Below are positions 9,089 through 17,724 of a stretch of DNA of 34,267 nucleotides, piece after piece; within the stretch, counting starts at the first letter, position 1, and every line of letters starts with the position of its first letter. The position numbers and the translations under genes were made by a program. The DNA is from an uncultured Flavobacteriaceae bacterium (GTDB taxonomy: Bacteria > Bacteroidota > Bacteroidia > Flavobacteriales > Flavobacteriaceae), in assembly GCA_905181825.1 (NCBI GenBank), contig CAJIZJ010000039.1, forward strand, positions 1 through 34,267. Direction: 5' to 3'. The notes beneath the pieces are model-generated. The model worked only from the letters and a program-made list of their open reading frames with translations. It did not search any database and was not told the origin of the DNA.

Positions 9089-10867
9089 ATGACTCTTCAG
9101 CAATCGCTAGCGCAACACATAAAAAAAGCGTTTTTAACACTTTATAAAACACCCTTAGAATCTGTTGAATTTCAATCAACTCGTAAAGATTTTGAAGGAG
9201 ACGTCACTGTTGTGACCTTTTCAATGTTACGTACGTTAAAAATGAATCCTGCCCAGTTAGGGGAGGACTTAGGGGGCTATTTATTTGAAAATTCAGATCA
9301 AGTTGTTGGGTATAATGTTGTAAAAGGTTTTTTAAATTTGGTGATTTCCGACACCTATTTCATGAGCTTTTTTCAGACACTGACTAGTAGTTCTAAATTT
9401 GGTTTTTTAGAACCATCTGGAGATCAAGCTGTGATGGTCGAATATTCTTCTCCAAATACTAACAAGCCTTTGCATTTGGGGCATGTTAGAAATGTTCTTT
9501 TAGGCTACAGTGTTGCTGAAATATTAAAGGCATCGGGCAGGAAAGTTTACAAAACTCAAATTATTAATGACCGAGGCATTCATATATGTAAAAGTATGTT
9601 GGCTTGGCAGCGTTTTGGAAACAATGAAACTCCAGAGTCTACGGGACTTAAGGGGGATAAGCTGGTTGGGAATTATTATGTAAAATTTGACCAAGTATAC
9701 AAACAAGAAATTAGTGCTTTAGAATCCGAAGGGCTCTCTTTAGAGGAGGCTAAGGCTAAAGCTCCCATCCTTTTAGAGGCTAAGGAAATGCTTTTAAAAT
9801 GGGAAGCCGGAGATGCGGTTGTAGTCGCACTTTGGGAACAAATGAATCAGTGGGTTTATGCTGGATTTGATGTGACTTATAAAGCGATTGGAGTTGATTT
9901 TGATAGTTACTATTACGAAAGTCAAACCTATTTGTTAGGGAAGTCATTTATTTCTGAAGGACTTCAAAAAGGTGTTTTTATAAAAAAAGAAGATGGTTCT
10001 GTGTGGTGTGACCTAACAGCAGATGGATTAGATGAGAAAATTGTCTTACGAGCTGATGGAACTGCCGTATACATTACTCAAGATATTGGAACTGCTATTC
10101 AACGTTTAGAAGATTTCCCAGATGTTGGAGGTATGGTGTATACCGTAGGAAATGAACAAGATTATCATTTTAAAGTGTTGTTTTTGATTTTGAAAAAACT
10201 TGGCTTTGAGTGGGCTAAGAACCTGTCTCACCTTAGTTATGGTATGGTAGATTTACCTAGTGGAAAGATGAAAAGTCGTGAGGGCACCGTCGTTGATGCA
10301 GATGATTTAATTAATGAAATGGGAGCCACAGCCAAGCAAATTTCTCAAGAGTTAGGGAAGTTAGAGGACTATTCGGAAGGAGATAAAGAAGCTATATATT
10401 CGACAATTGGTTTAGGGGCGCTTAAGTATTTTATTCTCAAAGTCGATCCAAAAAAACGAATTCTATTTGATCCGCAAGCATCTGTTGATTTTCAGGGAAA
10501 CACAGGTCCATTTATTCAATATACCTATGCCCGAATCCAAGCCATTATGCGCAAATCAGCACAAGACTCACATGCAGAAGTTCCGATGTCATATGAATTG
10601 CACGATAAAGAAAAGTCATTATTAAAACAGTTGCAGTTATTTCCGGAGGTTATTCAACAGGCAGCAGCAAATTATAGCCCTGCACTGGTCGCCAATTTCG
10701 CTTATGATTTGGTAAAAGAATTTAATTCCTTTTATCAAAATGTATCTATACTAGGAGCAGACTTTGCTGTTGAAACTTCATTTAGAGTTCAATTATCTAA
10801 AGCAGTTGCAGATACCGTAAAAAACGCATTTTGTTTATTAGGAATTAAAGTTCCTGAGCGTATGTAA
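9089..10867 (+). CDS. argS: Arginyl-tRNA synthetase (class I)
   Basis: ArgRS charges tRNA-Arg; a tRNA-Arg gene lies at the right end of this window. I chose the ATG at 9089 (MTLQQSLAQHIKKAF), which matches typical family N-termini. The frame is open seven codons further upstream to a TTG, but that overlaps a -7 promoter element. The protein is 592 aa. The N-terminal Arg-specific domain covers about 1-105. The HIGH-like motif is H129-L-G-H132 after SSPNTNKPLH, and the KMSK-like motif is K393-M-K-S-R397. The C-terminal DALR anticodon-binding domain covers about 475-592 (GPFIQYTYARIQAI). Confidence 0.96.
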   Translation: MTLQQSLAQHIKKAFLTLYKTPLESVEFQSTRKDFEGDVTVVTFSMLRTLKMNPAQLGEDLGGYLFENSDQVVGYNVVKGFLNLVISDTYFMSFFQTLTSSSKFGFLEPSGDQAVMVEYSSPNTNKPLHLGHVRNVLLGYSVAEILKASGRKVYKTQIINDRGIHICKSMLAWQRFGNNETPESTGLKGDKLVGNYYVKFDQVYKQEISALESEGLSLEEAKAKAPILLEAKEMLLKWEAGDAVVVALWEQMNQWVYAGFDVTYKAIGVDFDSYYYESQTYLLGKSFISEGLQKGVFIKKEDGSVWCDLTADGLDEKIVLRADGTAVYITQDIGTAIQRLEDFPDVGGMVYTVGNEQDYHFKVLFLILKKLGFEWAKNLSHLSYGMVDLPSGKMKSREGTVVDADDLINEMGATAKQISQELGKLEDYSEGDKEAIYSTIGLGALKYFILKVDPKKRILFDPQASVDFQGNTGPFIQYTYARIQAIMRKSAQDSHAEVPMSYELHDKEKSLLKQLQLFPEVIQQAAANYSPALVANFAYDLVKEFNSFYQNVSILGADFAVETSFRVQLSKAVADTVKNAFCLLGIKVPERM

Positions 10868-10878
10868 TTTTAAATTCT

Positions 10879-11490
10879 ATGCTTGATTCTTTACAAGATT
10901 TTATTCCAGAAGCCTCTTATGATCAAGTAAAAGCTCTTTTGTCCCATGACAATCTAGTTGTTAAAGTCAAGCAAGAGCGTAAAACCCGTCATGGAGATTA
11001 CCGTCGCTTGCCAAATGGGAAACATCAAATAACAATCAATTCGAATTTAAACCCTTACCGTTTTTTAATTACATTGATCCATGAAATAGCACACTTTGAG
11101 ACCTATAAGTCTTATGGCAAACTAATAAAACCTCATGGTTCAGAATGGAAGTCTGTGTTTCAACACCTCATGTTGGGCTTTTTAAGGCCAGAAGTTTTTC
11201 CCAGTGATGTATTGCCATTACTGGCATCTCACTTCAAAAATCCAAAAGCAAGTAGTGATTCTGACACAGTTTTGTCCTTGAAGCTTAAACAGTTTGATCC
11301 TCCTAACGGAAAAATATTTATATTTGACGTGCCTACTGGTGCTACATTTCGATTACATAACGGAAAACTGTTTCGAAAAGGATCCAAAAGGCGAACGCGT
11401 TTTGAAGCAACTGAATTGGCTTCAGGCCGTTTGTATGTTTTTAACCCAAATGCGGAAGTAGAGCTAGTAAAAGAACTAGACGACATATAA
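10879..11490 (+). CDS. SprT-like zinc metallopeptidase-fold protein
   Basis: A 203-residue protein 11 bases after argS. The SprT-like domain is identified by the HExxH motif H68-E-I-A-H72 (LIHEIAHFETYKSYG) with a probable third zinc ligand H86 in KPHGSEWK. Relatives include bacterial SprT and the eukaryotic DNA-protein crosslink protease Spartan. The bacterial function is poorly known, so protease activity is inferred from the motif. The C-terminal region (about 140-195), where many SprT proteins have a four-Cys zinc ribbon, contains no cysteine. It keeps a beta-strand-like pattern and the basic segment FRKGSKRRTRFE. Probably cytoplasmic. It may be co-transcribed with argS. Confidence 0.82.
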   Translation: MLDSLQDFIPEASYDQVKALLSHDNLVVKVKQERKTRHGDYRRLPNGKHQITINSNLNPYRFLITLIHEIAHFETYKSYGKLIKPHGSEWKSVFQHLMLGFLRPEVFPSDVLPLLASHFKNPKASSDSDTVLSLKLKQFDPPNGKIFIFDVPTGATFRLHNGKLFRKGSKRRTRFEATELASGRLYVFNPNAEVELVKELDDI

Positions 11491-11514
11491 CCATTGTGAT
11501 TAATATAGTTAGTT

Positions 11515-12948
11515 ATGGATGAAAATTTAAACTCAGAGTTAGGGAACACAAAAGCGGAACAGTCTAAAGCTGCGGTAAAAAAAGACGCCTTAGGTCTTTG
11601 GTTGTCATTAAAAGCATTTTTAATAGAGTTACTGGATTTCCGTCATGATACTGATAGGGAAGCTACCGTAGCCGCTATTAAAGCAGATATTCCATTTAAA
11701 GGCGCAACTGTGTGGATTTTAATTTGCTCGATCTTTGTCGCTTCTATAGGCTTAAATGCAAACTCTACAGCGGTTGTGATTGGCGCCATGTTAATTTCTC
11801 CATTAATGGGGCCTATCTTAGGAATTGGCCTATCCATTGCCATCAATGATATAGACACGCTTCGAAAGTCTTTGATCAACCTAGCAACCATGCTTGTGTT
11901 GAGTTTATTCACCGCATTTTTATTTTTTTACATCTTTCCTTTAAATCAAGACAACTCTGAATTGTTGGGGCGTGTTAAGCCCGATATTCGAGACGTTCTT
12001 ATTGCGTTTTTTGGAGGTTTAGCATTAATTATTGCACGCACAAAAAAAGGGACGATTGCCTCTGTTGTATTTGGTGTTGCCATTGCAACGGCTTTAATGC
12101 CGCCGCTTTGTACGGCTGGTTACGGTTTATCTCAAGGCAATTGGAGTTACTTCCGTGGCGCCATGCATCTCTTTGCTATTAATACTATTTTCATTGCCTT
12201 TGCTACCTTTTTAGTATTAAAGATTCTGCGTTTTCCAATGGTTACTTACGCCAATTCTAAGCGTCGAAAAAACATTGCTCGTTTTGCTACCATCATTGCT
12301 TTAGCAGCGATGCTTCCAGCAAGCTGGTCTTTTTACAGCGTATTAAATGAAACAAGGATTGAATCGGATTACACAACCTATTTAAAGTTAGAAATTGAAG
12401 ATAACAATAGTCTTTGGTTACGTGGTGAAAAAATGGATCTTACTAATAAGTCCATTACACTTAACTTCAATGGAGACATTAGTGAAGCGACTAAATCTGA
12501 TTTAATAAATGAGTTGAAGGGCTATGAGTATCTACAAGATTTTAGTCTAGTAATTAATGGAAACAAAAACAGGAGTTCAGATAAGATTTTAGAACTTTAT
12601 GATTTAGCTATTGATAAAATTGAGGAACGCGAAAAGACTATTTCGAGCTTAAAAATGGAGATAGATAGTTTAAAGTTAGATACAGGCTCTAACAAAACGA
12701 TGATGGACTTGAATGTTTTTTCTACACTTTCCAAAGATGCTAAAATTCAATTTACAGATTTAAGGTTTTTTGGCTATTCAAAAATGCTAACCTCGTCAGA
12801 TTTCCGAACCATAGATACACTGACTGTTATTAGAACACAATGGGATTCTACATTAGTAGATAGTCTAGTAATTTTAAGGGTTGATAGCCTAAAGACATGG
12901 TTAAAATCCGAGTTGGATATTGAGAATCTTGAAGTGATTGATAAATAG
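11515..12948 (+). CDS. DUF389 family integral membrane protein
   Basis: A 477-residue protein with a hydrophilic N-terminus (1-60) and a DUF389 membrane core of about 6-7 hydrophobic segments (roughly 64-82, 86-108, 119-141, 159-175, 181-203, 215-237, 255-275). The conserved loop GLNANSTAVVIGAMLISPLMGPI occurs at 79-101 and ALMPPLCTAGYGLS at 193-206. After the last segment comes a soluble region of about 200 residues with a predicted coiled coil (about 355-388), ending without a further membrane segment. The function of the family is unknown, so I assign none. It lies 24 bases after the SprT-like gene and is convergent with the MlaF-type gene, 4 bases apart. Confidence 0.85.
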   Translation: MDENLNSELGNTKAEQSKAAVKKDALGLWLSLKAFLIELLDFRHDTDREATVAAIKADIPFKGATVWILICSIFVASIGLNANSTAVVIGAMLISPLMGPILGIGLSIAINDIDTLRKSLINLATMLVLSLFTAFLFFYIFPLNQDNSELLGRVKPDIRDVLIAFFGGLALIIARTKKGTIASVVFGVAIATALMPPLCTAGYGLSQGNWSYFRGAMHLFAINTIFIAFATFLVLKILRFPMVTYANSKRRKNIARFATIIALAAMLPASWSFYSVLNETRIESDYTTYLKLEIEDNNSLWLRGEKMDLTNKSITLNFNGDISEATKSDLINELKGYEYLQDFSLVINGNKNRSSDKILELYDLAIDKIEEREKTISSLKMEIDSLKLDTGSNKTMMDLNVFSTLSKDAKIQFTDLRFFGYSKMLTSSDFRTIDTLTVIRTQWDSTLVDSLVILRVDSLKTWLKSELDIENLEVIDK

Positions 12949-12952
12949 CCTT

Positions 12953-13717
12953 CTAAAGGTCTTCAAGGTACATTTTCCGGACTTTTTTGAATAAGTTAGA
13001 GGAATACACAAAGTCGGTAACAACTTCGTTGTCTGTTTTAAAAATGGTATCCTTACTGCCTTCCCAAGCTTTAAGTCCGTCTTTAAGAAATAGGATCTTC
13101 TCTCCAATCTCCATGACTGAGTTCATGTCATGAGAGTTAATTACTGTGACGATATCATACTCTTTTGTAATTTCTTGAATTAGATTATCAATAACAATGG
13201 CTGTTTTTGGATCCAAGCCGGAGTTTGGCTCATCACAAAACAAATATTTAGGGTTGTTTACAATTGCCCTTGCAATAGCGACCCGTTTTTGCATCCCTCC
13301 AGAAGCCTCACTGGGCATTTTATTGTGAGCATTTTCAAGGTTAACACGTTTTAAGGCAGAGCTAGCACGGTCTTCCATTTCGCTTTGAGATTGGTTGGTA
13401 AACATTCTTAACGGGAACATAACGTTTTCGGCAATAGTCAGCGAGTCAAATAAAGCCCCCCCTTGAAATACCATCCCAATTTGTGAACGCAGCGTTCGTT
13501 TTTGGTTGGCAGTTAAACTTAAAAATAATTTATCATCATAGCCTATGCTGCCTTTTTGGTAATCAAAAAGTCCAAGTAAGCATTTTAATAGGACTGTTTT
13601 TCCAGAACCACTTTGACCAATGATAAGATTGGTTTTTCCTTTTTCAAATACGGTAGAAATTCCTTTCAATACTTGAGAGTCTCCAAACGATTTATGTAAG
13701 TTTTTAACTTCGATCAT
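12953..13717 (-). CDS. MlaF-type lipid ABC transporter ATP-binding protein
   Basis: A 254-residue ABC ATPase starting MIEVKNLHKSFG. The frame extends upstream, but this start fits the family and its ATG overlaps the permease stop by one base. Walker A is G34-QSGSGKT, the Q-loop lies in GMVFQGGALF, the signature is ASGGMQKR (138-145), Walker B is YLFCDE (158-163) and the H-loop His is H196 in NSHDM. The FQGGALFDSLTI and GGMQKRVAIARAI patterns are those of MlaF-type ATPases, which drive phospholipid movement between inner and outer membranes. It is translationally coupled to the MlaE-type permease. No MCE (MlaD) gene is adjacent. Confidence 0.88.
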   Translation of the reverse strand: MIEVKNLHKSFGDSQVLKGISTVFEKGKTNLIIGQSGSGKTVLLKCLLGLFDYQKGSIGYDDKLFLSLTANQKRTLRSQIGMVFQGGALFDSLTIAENVMFPLRMFTNQSQSEMEDRASSALKRVNLENAHNKMPSEASGGMQKRVAIARAIVNNPKYLFCDEPNSGLDPKTAIVIDNLIQEITKEYDIVTVINSHDMNSVMEIGEKILFLKDGLKAWEGSKDTIFKTDNEVVTDFVYSSNLFKKVRKMYLEDL

Positions 13718-14454
13718 TAGCTTAGAAGCATTTGAGTTAAAATATAATTCAGTAAAATAATAGCAACACTGGTCCAAACAAAAGCAGTGGTACTGGCTTT
13801 GCCAACTTCAAGAGCTCCCCCTTTCATGTAATAACCATGAAACGATGGAATGGTAGCTAGTAAAAAAGCAAACACTAAGGTTTTTATAAATGCATACACC
13901 ATGTGAAAGGGCATGAAGTCCATCTGAACTCCAGTTACGTAGTCTTCAAATGTAGAATACCCTCCAAATACACAGGCAGCCATTCCACCTATTATTCCTA
14001 AAAACATAGCGATAGAGATCACAAAAGGGTAGAGTAAAAGAGCAACGGTTTTTGGGAACACTAAGTAGTTGACGGAGTTAATCCCCATGACTTCCAAAGC
14101 ATCAATTTGTTCTGTAACGCGCATTGTTCCAATACTAGAGGTGATGAATGATCCTACTTTACCAGCCATAATAACAGAAATAAATGTAGGGGCAAACTCC
14201 AAAATAATAGATTGTCTGGTTGCAAACCCCACTAAATATCTTGGGATTAGTGGGTTGTCAATATTTAAGGCGGTTTGAATTGTAATTACTCCTCCCACAA
14301 AAAAAGATATAAAGGCAACAATCCCTAAAGAACCTATGATTAAATCTTCAATGTCTTTAAGAATTAACTGTTTCATAACAGACCATTTGGTAGGCTTGCG
14401 AAACATTTCGGCAATCATTAAAAAGTAAGCCCCAATATTGTGAAGGTAGTTCAT
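13717..14454 (-). CDS. MlaE-type lipid ABC transporter permease
   Basis: Starting at the ATG at 14454 (MNYLHNIGAYFLMIAEMFRKP) gives 245 residues; a further in-frame ATG at 14493 would add 13 residues but is upstream of a possible promoter element. MlaE features: an N-terminal amphipathic segment, about five hydrophobic segments, and the cytoplasmic signature EFAPTFISVIMAGKVGSFIT followed by TMRVTEQIDALEVMGINSV. This inner-membrane subunit pairs with the MlaF-type ATPase encoded directly after it. It is divergent from the phosphatase gene across a 109-base promoter region. Confidence 0.88.
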   Translation of the reverse strand: MNYLHNIGAYFLMIAEMFRKPTKWSVMKQLILKDIEDLIIGSLGIVAFISFFVGGVITIQTALNIDNPLIPRYLVGFATRQSIILEFAPTFISVIMAGKVGSFITSSIGTMRVTEQIDALEVMGINSVNYLVFPKTVALLLYPFVISIAMFLGIIGGMAACVFGGYSTFEDYVTGVQMDFMPFHMVYAFIKTLVFAFLLATIPSFHGYYMKGGALEVGKASTTAFVWTSVAIILLNYILTQMLLS

Positions 14455-14470
14455 GTAATTATAATTAACG

Positions 14471-14478
14471 CTAAAGTA
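14471..14478 (-). promoter_or_regulatory. Possible mlaE/mlaF promoter -7 element (TACTTTAG)
   Basis: On the minus strand TACTTTAG differs from TAnnTTTG at one base. It sits 17 bases before the preferred permease ATG at 14454 and downstream of the alternative ATG at 14493, so it fits the shorter start. No -33 element was recognised. Confidence 0.35.
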
Positions 14479-14512
14479 AAAAATTCTATCCATTAATTTA
14501 GCTATAATAAAA

Positions 14513-14540
14513 TTGAATCATAAAAATTAATGTATTTTTG
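14513..14540 (+). promoter_or_regulatory. Promoter of the PafA-like phosphatase gene: TTG-N17-TATTTTTG
   Basis: A -33 TTG at 14513-14515 and a -7 TATTTTTG at 14533-14540 are separated by 17 bases, matching the TTG/TAnnTTTG arrangement used by the Bacteroidota primary sigma factor. The start codon follows 23 bases later. This is the only promoter here with both elements at good spacing. Confidence 0.75.
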
Positions 14541-14563
14541 AAATTCATTTAAGTCAATCATTT

Positions 14564-16207
14564 ATGTATTTCAAAGCCACGTGTCTATTTTTATTTTTAA
14601 GTATTTTTTCATGTAAAACCACACTAGAGATATCAACTGTTAAGCCCTCAACCAACAAGCCTAAGCTCGTTGTAGGAGTCGTAGTGGATCAAATGCGTTT
14701 TGAGTATCTGAATCGTTTTAAAAATAAATATAGTTCTCAAGGGTTTTTAAGATTAATGAATGAAGGGTATAGTTGTAATAATCATCATTTTAATTATATC
14801 CCAACATTGACTGGTCCTGGGCATGCATCTATATTTTCTGGCACCACGCCTAGCGTACATGGGATTATTGGAAATGATTGGTACGATAAAATAAAGGAAA
14901 GAACTGTTTATTGTACTACAGATAATAAGTATCATCCCGTTGGAGCGGATGCTAAATATGGAAGAGTAGCTCCATCTAATTTAAAAGTCACCACTATTGC
15001 GGATCAAAATAGAATTTTTACACAAATGAGAGGTAAAACTATAGGAGTCTCTATTAAAGATCGTGGCGCTGTTTTTCCTGCCGGACATACAGCAAATGGG
15101 GCCTATTGGTTTGAGGGTTTGAATGAAGGAAAGTGGATGACAAGTTCCTATTACATGGATGAACTTCCACAATGGGTTATAGATTTTAATGCCCCTTCAA
15201 ATATATCTAACTACGTTAAGACTTGGAATACGCTTTATGATATTAATTTGTATCAAGAAAGCGGACCAGATAATTCAAATTATGAAAAAGGATTTAACGG
15301 CAAAGCCGCTCCGGTTTTCCCTTATGATCTGAATGTTTTAAAGGGTTTTAACCAAGGGTTTGACATTATTAAAATAAGTCCTTTTGGAAATACAATGATT
15401 ACAGATTTTGCATTTGCTGCGATTGAAGCTGAAAATCTTGGAGCAGATGAGTTTACAGACTTTCTTACCGTTAGTTACTCTTCTACTGACTACGTAGGTC
15501 ATGACTTTGGTTTAGGCTCTGTAGAGCTACAGGATACTTACCTGCGTCTTGATTTAGAGATTGAACGCTTGCTTAACTACTTAGATGCAAATGTAGGCGA
15601 AGGGAATTACACGCTATTTTTAACTGCGGATCATGGTGCAGCTGAGGTTCCTGCTTATTTGAGTGACATTAATGTGCCAGGTTCAAATATAGGAAAAGAT
15701 TTTTCAACACTATTTGATGCTTTGAAAGCGAAATATGAAGTTCCAGATTTAATTAAAAACATCAGTAATAATCAAGTTTTTTTAAACCAAGAAAGAATAC
15801 TTTCCTTGGAACTGACTTTGGAAGAGGTGCAAAAGTTTGTGGTTAGTAAAATTATCGACTACCCATTTGTAAGTAATGCTTACACAGCCGCTACGATGCA
15901 GTCTACTTATTTTCAGAGTGGATTATCAATGTTACTGCAAAATGGTTACAATCAAAAACTCTCTGGCGATGTCTTATTTACGCTCCAGCCCGGAGTGATT
16001 GTATATGGGCCTAAAGGAACGACTCATGGATCAGGCTATACTTACGACACACATGTTCCATTGTTGTTTTATGGCAATGGAATAAATCAAGGAAAGTCCT
16101 ACCAGTCTACAAAGGTAACAGATATAGCACCTACGATTTCTGCACTTTTAGGGATATCGTTTCCTAGTGGTACAACAGGAGCTGTTATTGAAAAGGTAAT
16201 TGACTAG
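14564..16207 (+). CDS. PafA-like alkaline phosphatase superfamily protein, probable lipoprotein
   Basis: A 547-residue phosphomonoesterase-like protein with the two-zinc alkaline phosphatase fold. Ligands and catalytic residues can be placed by family pattern: D42 (VVVDQMR), probable nucleophile T83 (TLTGPGHASI), N104 (GNDWYD), K165 and R167 (SIKDRGAVFPAG), D309 and H313 (TDYVGHDFG), D356-H357 (TADHGAAEVP) and H497 (YDTHVPLLFYG). The Asn/Lys/Arg set matches the monoesterase PafA of flavobacteria rather than phosphodiesterase relatives. A hydrophobic leader ends at C17 (FLSIFSC), suggesting a lipoprotein exported across the inner membrane. It has its own promoter. Its 3' end overlaps the convergent engB by 23 bases. 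The exact substrate is unknown. Confidence 0.87.
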   Translation: MYFKATCLFLFLSIFSCKTTLEISTVKPSTNKPKLVVGVVVDQMRFEYLNRFKNKYSSQGFLRLMNEGYSCNNHHFNYIPTLTGPGHASIFSGTTPSVHGIIGNDWYDKIKERTVYCTTDNKYHPVGADAKYGRVAPSNLKVTTIADQNRIFTQMRGKTIGVSIKDRGAVFPAGHTANGAYWFEGLNEGKWMTSSYYMDELPQWVIDFNAPSNISNYVKTWNTLYDINLYQESGPDNSNYEKGFNGKAAPVFPYDLNVLKGFNQGFDIIKISPFGNTMITDFAFAAIEAENLGADEFTDFLTVSYSSTDYVGHDFGLGSVELQDTYLRLDLEIERLLNYLDANVGEGNYTLFLTADHGAAEVPAYLSDINVPGSNIGKDFSTLFDALKAKYEVPDLIKNISNNQVFLNQERILSLELTLEEVQKFVVSKIIDYPFVSNAYTAATMQSTYFQSGLSMLLQNGYNQKLSGDVLFTLQPGVIVYGPKGTTHGSGYTYDTHVPLLFYGNGINQGKSYQSTKVTDIAPTISALLGISFPSGTTGAVIEKVID

Positions 16208-16811
16208 TTTCGTTTTTAATTTCATTATTAACTCCATCTATGTAGTTTAATAAATCATCTTTTCCCGAATAATTTGTGGAAGATGTAATAAAATAATTAG
16301 GCATTTCTTCCCAAAATTCCAAAAGCTTCTTTTTATAGCTCTCAATATGGGCTTCAATTGCTTTAGGACGTAATTTATCTGCTTTGGTGAAAATAATTGA
16401 AAACGGTATACCGTGTTCTCCTAACCATTGCATGAACGCCAAATCTACCGCTTGAGGCTCATGTCGGATGTCAACCAAAACAAAGGCAGAAACTAATTGT
16501 TTTCGTTCTCTAAAGTAAGCTGTAATAAATTTCTGAAATGTTTTCTTGGCAGATTTAGATACGCGAGCATATCCATAACCAGGCAAGTCTACTAAAAACC
16601 ACTCTTTGTTAATCAGGAAATGATTGATAAGTTGTGTTTTTCCAGGTCTTCCAGAAGTTTTAGCTAAACTTTTTTGATTGGTTAGCATGTTTATTAACGA
16701 CGATTTCCCAACGTTACTACGGCCAATAAAGGCATACTCGGAGAGTTGATTTATAGGACATTTAGAAACATCTTGATTGCTTACTACAAATTCGGCAGTT
16801 TTAATTTGCAT
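16185..16811 (-). CDS. engB: Ribosome biogenesis GTPase YihA/YsxC/EngB
   Basis: A 208-residue GTPase of the TrmE-Era-EngA-YihA-Septin branch, needed for late 50S subunit assembly in other bacteria. All G motifs are visible: G1 GRSNVGKSS (30-38), G2 Thr in RPGKTQ (T59), G3 DLPGYGYA (75-82), G4 TKAD (142-145), G5 TSSTNYSGKDDLL near 176-188. It lies 14 bases downstream of the alpha/beta hydrolase gene on the same strand, so it is probably in one transcript. Its last codons overlap the convergent phosphatase gene. Confidence 0.95.
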   Translation of the reverse strand: MQIKTAEFVVSNQDVSKCPINQLSEYAFIGRSNVGKSSLINMLTNQKSLAKTSGRPGKTQLINHFLINKEWFLVDLPGYGYARVSKSAKKTFQKFITAYFRERKQLVSAFVLVDIRHEPQAVDLAFMQWLGEHGIPFSIIFTKADKLRPKAIEAHIESYKKKLLEFWEEMPNYFITSSTNYSGKDDLLNYIDGVNNEIKNETSQLPFQ

Positions 16812-16825
16812 AATGACTTGATTAT

Positions 16826-17590
16826 TTAGAACTCTCTTTTAGTGAGCCAATCAAATACGATCTTGTTAAATGCATCTGGATGTTCCATCATAGCGGCATG
16901 TCCACATTTGTCGATCCAAAACAATTCTGAATCGGGGAGAAGCTTATTGAATTCCACTCCTACATCTGGAGGAGTAACGATATCATTTTTACCCCAAATA
17001 ATACAAGTTGGTGTAGTTATATTCGGAAGGTCTTTTGCCATATTGTGCCTAATGGCACTTTTTGCAATTGCAAGAGTTTTTATGAGTTTACTGCGGTCAT
17101 TTACTGTTGCAAATACCTCATCTACCATTTCTTTTGAGGCGACTTCAGGGTCGTAAAATACTTCTTGTACTTTAGCTTTCATCACTTCATAGTCGCTGCG
17201 TTTCGTGTAGCCACTACCCATAGCGCTTTCATAAAGACCAGAACTCCCTGTAATGACAAGAGCCTTAACTTTAGAAGGATAAAGTTTAGTATAAAGTAAA
17301 CCAATATGGCCTCCTAAAGAATTCCCAAGTAAAACTACGTCCTTGTATTCTCGAAGGTCAATAAATTCTTTAATGTACTCTGCAAAACTCTTAACATTAG
17401 TGCTTAATAGAGGCATAGAGTATAGAGGCAATTCTGGTAATACTACCATGTACCCATTTTGATTAAAAAATTCAGTAACTCCACTGAAATTGCTTAGGCC
17501 GCCCATTAATCCATGAAGGATTATTATTGGTCGTCCTTCACCGATTTCAACATAGTTGAACTTACCTTCTTTTTTAAAACTATAATTCAT
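16826..17590 (-). CDS. Alpha/beta fold hydrolase
   Basis: A 254-residue single-domain alpha/beta hydrolase. The oxyanion motif HG lies at 26-27 (ILHGLMGG), the nucleophile elbow G-N-S91-L-G-G at 89-94 (the family G-x-S-x-G), the acid D203 in WGKNDIVTPP and the His H231 in CGHAAMMEHPD. A helical lid is expected around 125-185. No signal peptide, so cytoplasmic. The substrate is unknown; the fold covers esterases, meta-cleavage product hydrolases, haloperoxidases and others. It is transcribed away from the mraZ promoter and probably together with engB. Confidence 0.85.
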   Translation of the reverse strand: MNYSFKKEGKFNYVEIGEGRPIIILHGLMGGLSNFSGVTEFFNQNGYMVVLPELPLYSMPLLSTNVKSFAEYIKEFIDLREYKDVVLLGNSLGGHIGLLYTKLYPSKVKALVITGSSGLYESAMGSGYTKRSDYEVMKAKVQEVFYDPEVASKEMVDEVFATVNDRSKLIKTLAIAKSAIRHNMAKDLPNITTPTCIIWGKNDIVTPPDVGVEFNKLLPDSELFWIDKCGHAAMMEHPDAFNKIVFDWLTKREF

Positions 17591-17615
17591 TTGACAATTG
17601 AAAATTGGTTTTGCA

Positions 17616-17623
17616 CAAATCTA
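17616..17623 (-). promoter_or_regulatory. Promoter -7 element of the alpha/beta hydrolase-engB unit (TAGATTTG, minus strand)
   Basis: The minus strand reads TAGATTTG, an exact TAnnTTTG match, 25 bases before the hydrolase ATG. A TTG on the same strand (plus coordinates 17646-17648) lies 22 bases upstream, slightly wider than the usual 17-20. Confidence 0.6.
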
Positions 17624-17724
17624 CACAATTTAAATTAAAAATTTTCAATTTTTATATTGAAGCGTGTATAGTTTTTAGCGTTTTTGTTGTTTTTTTTTTG
17701 AGCTCTTTTGTGCTAATATAAGTA

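Noticed and set aside
11229-11549. 106-codon minus-strand frame over the SprT-like gene end
   Set aside because: Shadow of a coding frame with HExxH and family context; composition is Ser/Phe-rich as expected for an antisense reading.
17691-17700. Ten-base T run considered as a terminator for a minus- or plus-strand transcript
   Set aside because: No stable hairpin lies immediately upstream on the relevant strand.
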